In this document: positions 58,556 through 64,000 of the stretch, piece after piece
How the letters are laid out: the number at the start of each line of letters is the position of its first letter
How positions within the stretch are numbered: position 1 is the stretch's first letter
NCBI GenBank assembly: GCA_963978545.1
Contig: OZ021722.1
Coordinates: 1,736,001-1,800,000, forward strand
Origin: Linyphia triangularis
Lineage: Eukaryota > Arthropoda > Arachnida > Araneae > Linyphiidae
Length of the DNA stretch: 64,000 nucleotides
Reading direction: 5' to 3'
Position numbers and translations under genes: made by a program
Notes under the pieces: model-generated
Seen by the model: only the letters and a program-made list of their open reading frames with translations
What the model was told of the DNA's origin: nothing
The model's database searches: none

Positions 58556-59450
58556 GGGACAGGTATTATGGAAAACCTGTTTAAGGTTTTAATCTGCACC
58601 ATTTAGTAGGTAAAAATACCTTAATAAAATACCTTAAAAATACCTAATAAATACCTCGAAAAAAAACCTTGAAAATACCTTAAAAATACCTAATAAATAC
58701 CTCGAAAAAAAACCTTGAAAATACCTTAAAAATACCTTAGGATTTTAGTAAGGGGTTTACTGCAGAATGGGATTGATTACGTCGGTTTACTAAAAGTGTG
58801 TGCTAAATAAAAACGTTGTATACATTTATTATCTGTGTATCACAAGAAAGGCTCAAATCACTTTGTCTAGCCTTGTCTGTTGCTGTGGATGAGACTAGCT
58901 CTCTAATTTCCACCGAAGATTCTAGGAGGAAGATATACCAGGGGGCTCAGTGAGTTTGCTAGAAAAATACTTAAGGTAGGAATTTTAAGGATAGTTCCAA
59001 AAATTTCAGGAACATTTTAGGGATAATTCTTAAAATTTGAGGGATATTTCTTTTGAATCTGATATAGGCTCCTAACACAGGCAAATTCTTTCCAAAGCTT
59101 GTTAACTGACAAGAACTGCCAATAGTCAAAAATTAAACAAAAAAAGTTACATCAGTTACATAATTAAACAAATGTATTATTTTAGCTAACATGCGAATTT
59201 AATTAAACCCACTTTTCTCGTCTGTAGGTTCCTCGTCTAGGAATATCAGATTATTTTATTTATTTATTTTGCGGGATTCAGAGGGAAATCACGGAACTTT
59301 TGAGATTTTTTTTTAAAAATTAGGAATTATCGAAATATGCAAGAACAATTTTAGGAATTTTAGAGACAAAAAACAATTTAAAGAAAACTAGGGATTTTGG
59401 GCGAATGCGACACTTGGAACCTGAATTCTGTTTCAAAGTTCTGTTTCTGT

Positions 59451-59955
59451 ACAATATATGTACAATTAGAGCCAAAATTTGAAATTTAAATATTGAAACA
59501 AAAAATAGATGCTACATTGGTTAATCTAGACATCACCTCATGCTATAGCTACAAACTTAGTGTTTGGTGTGCACAATGAATCATACACTGATCGCCTTTA
59601 TTGCTATAAGAGAATAATCAAGATACCATTATATTCCATTTATATTAAACCCAACGATATATTAGTAGGAAAGAATTATCAGAAAGGAACTATACCTTCA
59701 GCAAAAAGTGTCCTCTCTTCCATGGAAAGAGCATCCTTAGGTGTGAAAGATCCAATTCTGTCTCAAAAGAACTGAAAATTCATTGTAACTTGAATAATTA
59801 TTAATAAATTTAACTTATAAAAAAACTATAAACATAAAACTACAAATAAAACTTATAAAATTGAATAGATATAGTTTCTGGAGATATTACTAATCACAAT
59901 ATATGTACAATTAGAGCCAAAATTTGAAATTTAAATATTGAAACAAAAACTAGAT
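59451..59955. repeat. 60-bp direct repeats flanking a 385-bp core
   Basis: ACAATATATGTACAATTAGA and the following 40 bp at 59451-59510 recur at 59896-59955 with one or two differences. The core has a 71-codon frame (59560-59775) ending in a protein-like tail (MERASLGVKDPILSQKN). This could be a small element or a slippage duplication. Confidence 0.6.
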
Positions 59956-59984
59956 TTTTGAACAACGAAATACGCATTAATCAC

Positions 59985-60838
59985 ACACAACGACCACCAC
60001 ATTCCATTCACACACACAACGGCCACCACAATCACACACAACGACCACCACAACCACACACACACAACAACCACATTCACACACCCAACGGCCACCACAA
60101 TCACACACACAACGACCACCACAATCACACACACAACGACCACCACAATCACACACACACGACCACCACAATCACACACACACGACCACCACAATCACAC
60201 ACACACAAAGGCCACCACAATCACACACACAACGACCACCACAATCACACACACAAAGGCCACCACAATCACACACGCAACGACCACCACAATCACACAC
60301 ACAACGACCACCACAATCACACACACAACGACCACCACAATCACACACACAAAGGCCACCACAATCACACAACGACCACCACAATCACACAACGACCACC
60401 ACAATCACACACACACAACAACCACATTCACACACCCAACGGCCACCACAATCACACACACAACGACCACCACAATCACACACACAACGACCACCACAAT
60501 CACACACACACGACCACCACAATCACACACACACAAAGGCCACCACAATCACACACACAACGACCACCACAATCACACACACAAAGGCCACCACAATCAC
60601 ACACGCAACGACCACCACAATCACACACACAACGACCACCACAATCACACACACAACGACCACCACAATCACACACACAAAGGCCACCACAATCACACAA
60701 CGACCACCACAATCACACAACGACCACCACAATCACACACGCAACGACCACCACAATCACACACGCAACGACCACCACAATCACACACGCAACGACCACC
60801 ACAATCACACACGCAACGACCACCACATTCTCGCACAC
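59985..60838. repeat. CA-rich ~24-bp minisatellite with higher-order repeat
   Basis: Variants of ACGACCACCACAATCACACA repeat ~35 times. The block 60070-60420 recurs at about 60421-60748 with one monomer missing, giving a 328-351 bp higher-order period. The long His/Thr/Asn frame on the plus strand and the Cys/Val/Gly frames on the minus strand follow from the 24-bp periodicity. Confidence 0.95.
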
Positions 60839-60853
60839 AACGAACACTTCAAT

Positions 60854-61282
60854 CAGGGTGGCCACAAAATTCAGGAAAAAAAGTTCCCTGATAATGCTCT
60901 GATTTCCCTGACAGATTTCTAAAAAATTCCATGATTTTATGGCAAACTTTTTCCGAAATTTCCCCAATTTTCTTAGGTTTTCCAGATGTCTAGACACTGA
61001 TCTAATAGAATATGTATTCTAAAGAGATAATATGCAATTTTTAAAAAAATAGTTTTGCTGGTAATGGAAAGTTTAAATTATTACGTAACATAAAACTTCT
61101 AAGGGCTTACCACTACATATCTTCATGTAAATAGCGCCAAAATATGGATGAACATGCCTTAAACAATACAAAATTTCCCTGATTTTCATGAAATTTAAAA
61201 AGTTCCCTGACATTTTCCTAATTTTTTCCAGAATCAGAAAGCTCCCTGACTTCCAGGTTTTCCCGGTTCTGTGGCCACTCTG
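60854..61282. mobile_element. GTGGCCAC-family element, full-length copy
   Basis: 429 bp starting CAGGGTGGCCACAAAA and ending in the complement, TTCTGTGGCCACTCTG. Subterminal TTCCCTGAT / ATCAG-AAA blocks repeat inside. The CAG start and inverted ends suggest an hAT-type MITE. The flanks (minisatellite on the left) show no clear 8-bp duplication. Relatives at 42518, 48227 and 49205. Confidence 0.8.
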
Positions 61283-62200
61283 ACAATTAACAACCCATGC
61301 ATACACTTCAATCATGCACATACTTTACCTTTTATCTCATACCATTCATTACATTACCTAAGCACCAATATCAAGTTATAATTATTATTATTATTATTTT
61401 ATTTTCTTATTCATTTTCTTTCTTGGTGTTGAAACTAAGCTAATTTTGCTGGAAGAGAAAACATGAGAAAGGTAATAAAAATCATTTTTAAAATGTAAAT
61501 TCATCATAAACAAAAGCCTTCATGAACACTTGCATACAATAGGAGTAACAATAAGTAAATTTTCAAAACAAAGTGAAATTTTTTGCGTACCAACATTAAC
61601 AAGTAAAATGCTATAGATCACAAATTAGGTCAAACAGGCAATATTAAATTTTCAATTAACACATTGAAGCATTTAAGAGTGCGACAAAAAATTACACAAT
61701 TTAGCGTAATACAAAAAGTAAAAGTGTTTCGATTATATTAAAAAAAAAAAAGCTTTATCCAAACTTGGAAAATACTGTGAAGATATAGTTTTGCAAAGTT
61801 ATTTTCAAATTTTAGAAATTTCCTAAAGAATGGATATTTCGAAAAGAAATCGTTTATGGTTAGTTATATTGTACTGTTAATGTACCGTCTTGTTTATGCA
61901 TGCTTAGCAAACCTAGATAATTTTTAAGTAACATTTTCAGTTGTATTTTATCTGCAACAAAACTATTTCACTCCAGATTTAGCGCATTGACGGCCAAAAG
62001 AAAGAAGGGGGAAAAAAGGGGGGGGGGGGAACTCATTAAACAGACCTGGTCAATAGACCTCAAGCTAAAAAGCTCAACTTCATGCAAAAGGGATATTTAG
62101 GGGAGATATTTACGGGTTTGCTTTTTGACAAGCACACATCTGTTAAATAAGTCCTCCTATATAACTGTGTACTTATTTTTTCATTTGATATAATTAATTT
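61283..62200. other. Stretch without recognisable genes
   Basis: AT-rich. A short ATT repeat near 61380 and a GAAGGGGGAAAAAAGGGGGG purine run near 62005 are the only notable features. Confidence 0.5.
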
Positions 62201-62216
62201 AAAATACTTACGTTGG

Positions 62217-62420
62217 AACAGTGTGTCACCCCTCAACTACCAGGATTCCATTTTTGTAGGGGCACAAGTGTCCGTGCCCTCACCACCAAGAAGGCAATCA
62301 CAAGAGAGGAAGCAAAAGAAAGCAAGGGAAAAAGTTAGAGAAAAGAGTCACTAGGGTACCTCGGGATTGTGACACCCGTGTTTACTTAAAGAAAGTAAAC
62401 CCCCTGAGGGATCGAGAAGA
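62217..62420 (-). other. Possible non-coding exon or repeat with consensus donor
   Basis: The minus strand shows CTGTTCCAAC before GTAAGTATTTT at 62216. The ~200 bp upstream is GC-richer than its surroundings, with a Lys/Arg-rich purine stretch on the plus strand. No long frame. It may be a 5' exon of the minus-strand gene or part of a repeat. Confidence 0.2.
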
Positions 62421-62760
62421 TCGATGCACATATTAAAAAAGGAAATACAAATGTCTCAACATTTGCAGTTCTAAATAACACTGTTAATGGAAGAATTAAA
62501 GCTGGTGGAGGTATTGTGTATAAGAAAATGGTCATAACACTCATTCACACAGACAACAGTCCCCTCCCTCCTACTCAAGCATACACACACACACTCAATG
62601 ACACTCATACTCTCATAACAAACATACATTCCTTTTTTTTTAATACTCCCACAAAGAAGCCTAACCCCCTAAATAAGTAACTGATGGTCCCACACACGTG
62701 TACAACACGTTTATAGGGTGACACTGTTTATAGGATGACGAACCACAACAAACATCCATG

Positions 62761-62829
62761 CCTAATGCAGAATTCGAACCTGTTACCTTTGGCATGCAGG
62801 ACCAAAGCATTAACTACACAGCCATTAGG
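62761..62829 (-). mobile_element. tRNA-like sequence (SINE head or tRNA pseudogene)
   Basis: A 69-nt block on the minus strand is closed by a perfect 7-bp acceptor-type stem (CCTAATG/CATTAGG). It has an A-box-like TGGCTGTGTAGTTAATGC, a CTTTGG/CCAAAG anticodon-type stem and a B box GGTTCGAATTC. The anticodon loop is too long and the T stem is imperfect, so a functional tRNA is unlikely. Confidence 0.5.
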
Positions 62830-63177
62830 TGAGCAGATCATTTCAGGATTTTTTTTTCTCTATCATGAATATATTTCTATTTTCCTTTCTATAAAGGAAA
62901 CAATTTTGAATATCGCCAAAACTGGGCATTTTTTTTTAAATGAGTAAAAATATGAAAATGGTAGATAACACCATATCAAATTTTAATGCAATGACTAATA
63001 TTATAGTCGAGTTGAAAGTTTTGCGCCCCTAGTTGTTATTACTTTTTGTTTGTCTCATCAAAAAATTTAATCAGAATACAACATGAGAATACGCTTCTTG
63101 TATGAATGTGAATAAACTTCTTAGGCAAATATTTTTACTTTTTAGTGAAAAAGAAATAACAAGAAATAATAACTTAC

Positions 63178-63198
63178 ACATTGAATGCCTCAAGAGCA
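63178..63198 (-). CDS. Possible 21-nt microexon
   Basis: The minus strand reads CTTCCTATTCAG, 21 nt, then GTAAGTTATTATT. With one leading base the codons are ALEAFN. Splice signals only. Confidence 0.2.
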
Positions 63199-63422
63199 CT
63201 GAATAGGAAGAAAAAGTCATTTTATCTATTGCTATTCTTAAGATTATTCTAATTCTCATGCATAAATATTTTTTTAATTCGTAAAATTGTGAGTAGCGAT
63301 AACTTTTTTAGTCAACCTTGTCAGATACTTGTAATTTTGTATCATGCAAAATGGTGGTAATTTAACTATTCAAGAAACTTGTTTGACCTAGTTTGCGAAC
63401 CATATAAAGAATAATAACTTAC

Positions 63423-63443
63423 CTTGCATGACTCGCAAAAGAG
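63423..63443 (-). CDS. Possible 21-nt microexon
   Basis: The minus strand reads AAATATTTAG, 21 nt, then the same GTAAGTTATTATT donor as the previous candidate. In phase 0 it reads LFCESCK; with one leading base it would be phase-compatible with 63178-63198. Confidence 0.2.
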
Positions 63444-63807
63444 CTAAATATTTTTGGGAGTAAATATCATTAGAACATCTTAAGGCATTTTCATTGTTAC
63501 ACCAACGTGAAAATTCAAATCATTCCATCTGCTCGAAAATCAAGCCACCAATTTTTTTTTTTTATTCTAAATTTTAAATGTTGACTTTAGTGCTGCCCAT
63601 TTCACACCTCTCAATACTCTGATAATTTGTTCACGAACATCCAAACAAACTGAAAGCCAGCAAGAAGAAAAAAAATTTACACACTTAAAAAATCTTCCTA
63701 CGTAATTATGCTCAAACAATGTCGTTGACGAAGAATTGCAACATCTATCGTGATTTTGGTGACGAGAGTGACATAAGTTGATATAGATGATTAGTTGATA
63801 TTATTAA

Positions 63808-64000
63808 GAAGAAGTCCTAGTAAGGATCGTTCCCTATACTCCCTATGTGACAATCTCCTAACCCAGTGCATTTAGAAACTACCTCCTTGATATTTGGTAC
63901 GAAAACGATCTCTTCTCGAAATGATAAATTAAAAACTCAAAAATAGCGTCTAATAATATTTATTTTATATTTGAAAACCTTACGTCAATTCAATTCGTAC
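63808..64000. mobile_element. TTAA-family fold-back MITE, left part (cut by window end)
   Basis: TTAA at 63804-63807 precedes GAAGAAGTCCTAGTAAGG and the family's left arm (CCCAGTGCATTTAGAAAC, AAAATAGCGTCTAATA). The right half lies beyond the window. Confidence 0.88.

Larger units (their letters stand above)
51586..58754. mobile_element. 7.17 kb TIR element inserted in A2
   Basis: It starts CCCTTACTAAAA and ends TTTTAGTAAGGG. Within the next 60-100 bp both ends carry dense AAGGTATTTTTAAGG-type repeats in inverted orientation. GT on each side (51584-51585, 58755-58756) collapses to the uninterrupted A1 sequence GAAACTGTTTACTG, implying a 2-bp target duplication. No transposase motif was found in 7 kb. 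It contains promoter-like and splice-like signals, an (AAT)n tract and several tandem repeats. Superfamily not assigned. Confidence 0.88.
49645..59220. repeat. Segmental duplication copy A2
   Basis: Paralogous to A1. Alignable parts are 49645-51585 and 58755-59220, interrupted by a 7.17 kb insertion absent from A1. A2 also lacks ~85 bp present in A1 at about 36345-36430, including the right end of the TTAA MITE. Confidence 0.92.

Noticed and set aside
59985..60838. CRISPR-like array
   Set aside because: Monomers are contiguous with no unique spacers, there are no cas genes, and the genome is eukaryotic.
59958..60902. 314-codon His/Thr/Asn-rich open frame
   Set aside because: It coincides with the 24-bp minisatellite. 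Several other frames across the same tract are equally open, and there is no promoter or splice support.
62761..62829. Functional tRNA gene
   Set aside because: The acceptor stem is perfect, but the anticodon loop is oversized and the T stem imperfect. A SINE head or pseudogene is more likely.

Overview
This is an AT-rich, intron-bearing animal nuclear sequence. The Ty1/copia element primes from the 3' end of animal initiator tRNA-Met, hAT and TTAA-target elements are abundant, the tRNA-derived SINEs are of animal type, and the splice sites are GT-AG. An arthropod or other invertebrate is most likely, but no gene here pins down the species. There is no bacterial operon, CRISPR array or intact protein gene with a confident family assignment. 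Almost everything is repeat biology, with a thin scatter of candidate minus-strand exons.

Region 1 (1-34059) is a head-to-tail tandem array of an 11.14-11.17 kb unit: three copies plus a 0.59 kb partial fourth. The array runs off the left edge of the window. Each unit carries (a) a 76-nt candidate minus-strand coding exon, (b) a GC-rich segment, (c) a decayed ~45-bp tandem repeat, (d) a second 46-nt candidate exon, (e) a 1.66 kb TIR element with a 6-bp target duplication and its own internal repeats, (f) a dead Ty1/copia retrotransposon and (g) a cluster of AGATAAG (GATA-type) motifs. The copia LTRs differ from each other by about 8% by my hand alignment, while the three units differ only by scattered single bases and short indels. 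The element therefore inserted and died long before the array expanded.

Region 2 (34060-59220) is a second, older duplication. Segment A1 (34432-42084) and segment A2 (49645-59220) are paralogous. Each has one large private insertion that the other lacks: a 5.16 kb TIR element in A1 and a 7.17 kb TIR element in A2. Each copy thus supplies the empty site for the other's insertion. A1 shows nesting about four levels deep. Between A1 and A2 lie the best candidate exons of a minus-strand gene (48634-48690, 47862-47926, 45278-45328, 43334-43491). Their reading phases chain together and encode a leucine-zipper-like coiled coil followed by Ser/Pro-rich and acidic stretches. The chain contains an in-frame TAG and needs a frame change, so the gene is either decaying or mis-sequenced. 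Its last exon is phase-compatible with the 76-nt exon repeated in the array.

Region 3 (59221-64000) holds a ~0.85 kb CA-rich minisatellite with a higher-order repeat, a GTGGCCAC-ended repeat, a tRNA-like SINE head, two possible 21-nt microexons and the start of a fifth TTAA MITE.

The most interesting features are the exon-bearing 11 kb array, the two adjacent perfect hairpins inside the copia reverse-transcriptase region, the reciprocal empty/filled sites of two large unclassified TIR elements, and the textbook hAT and TTAA nests.
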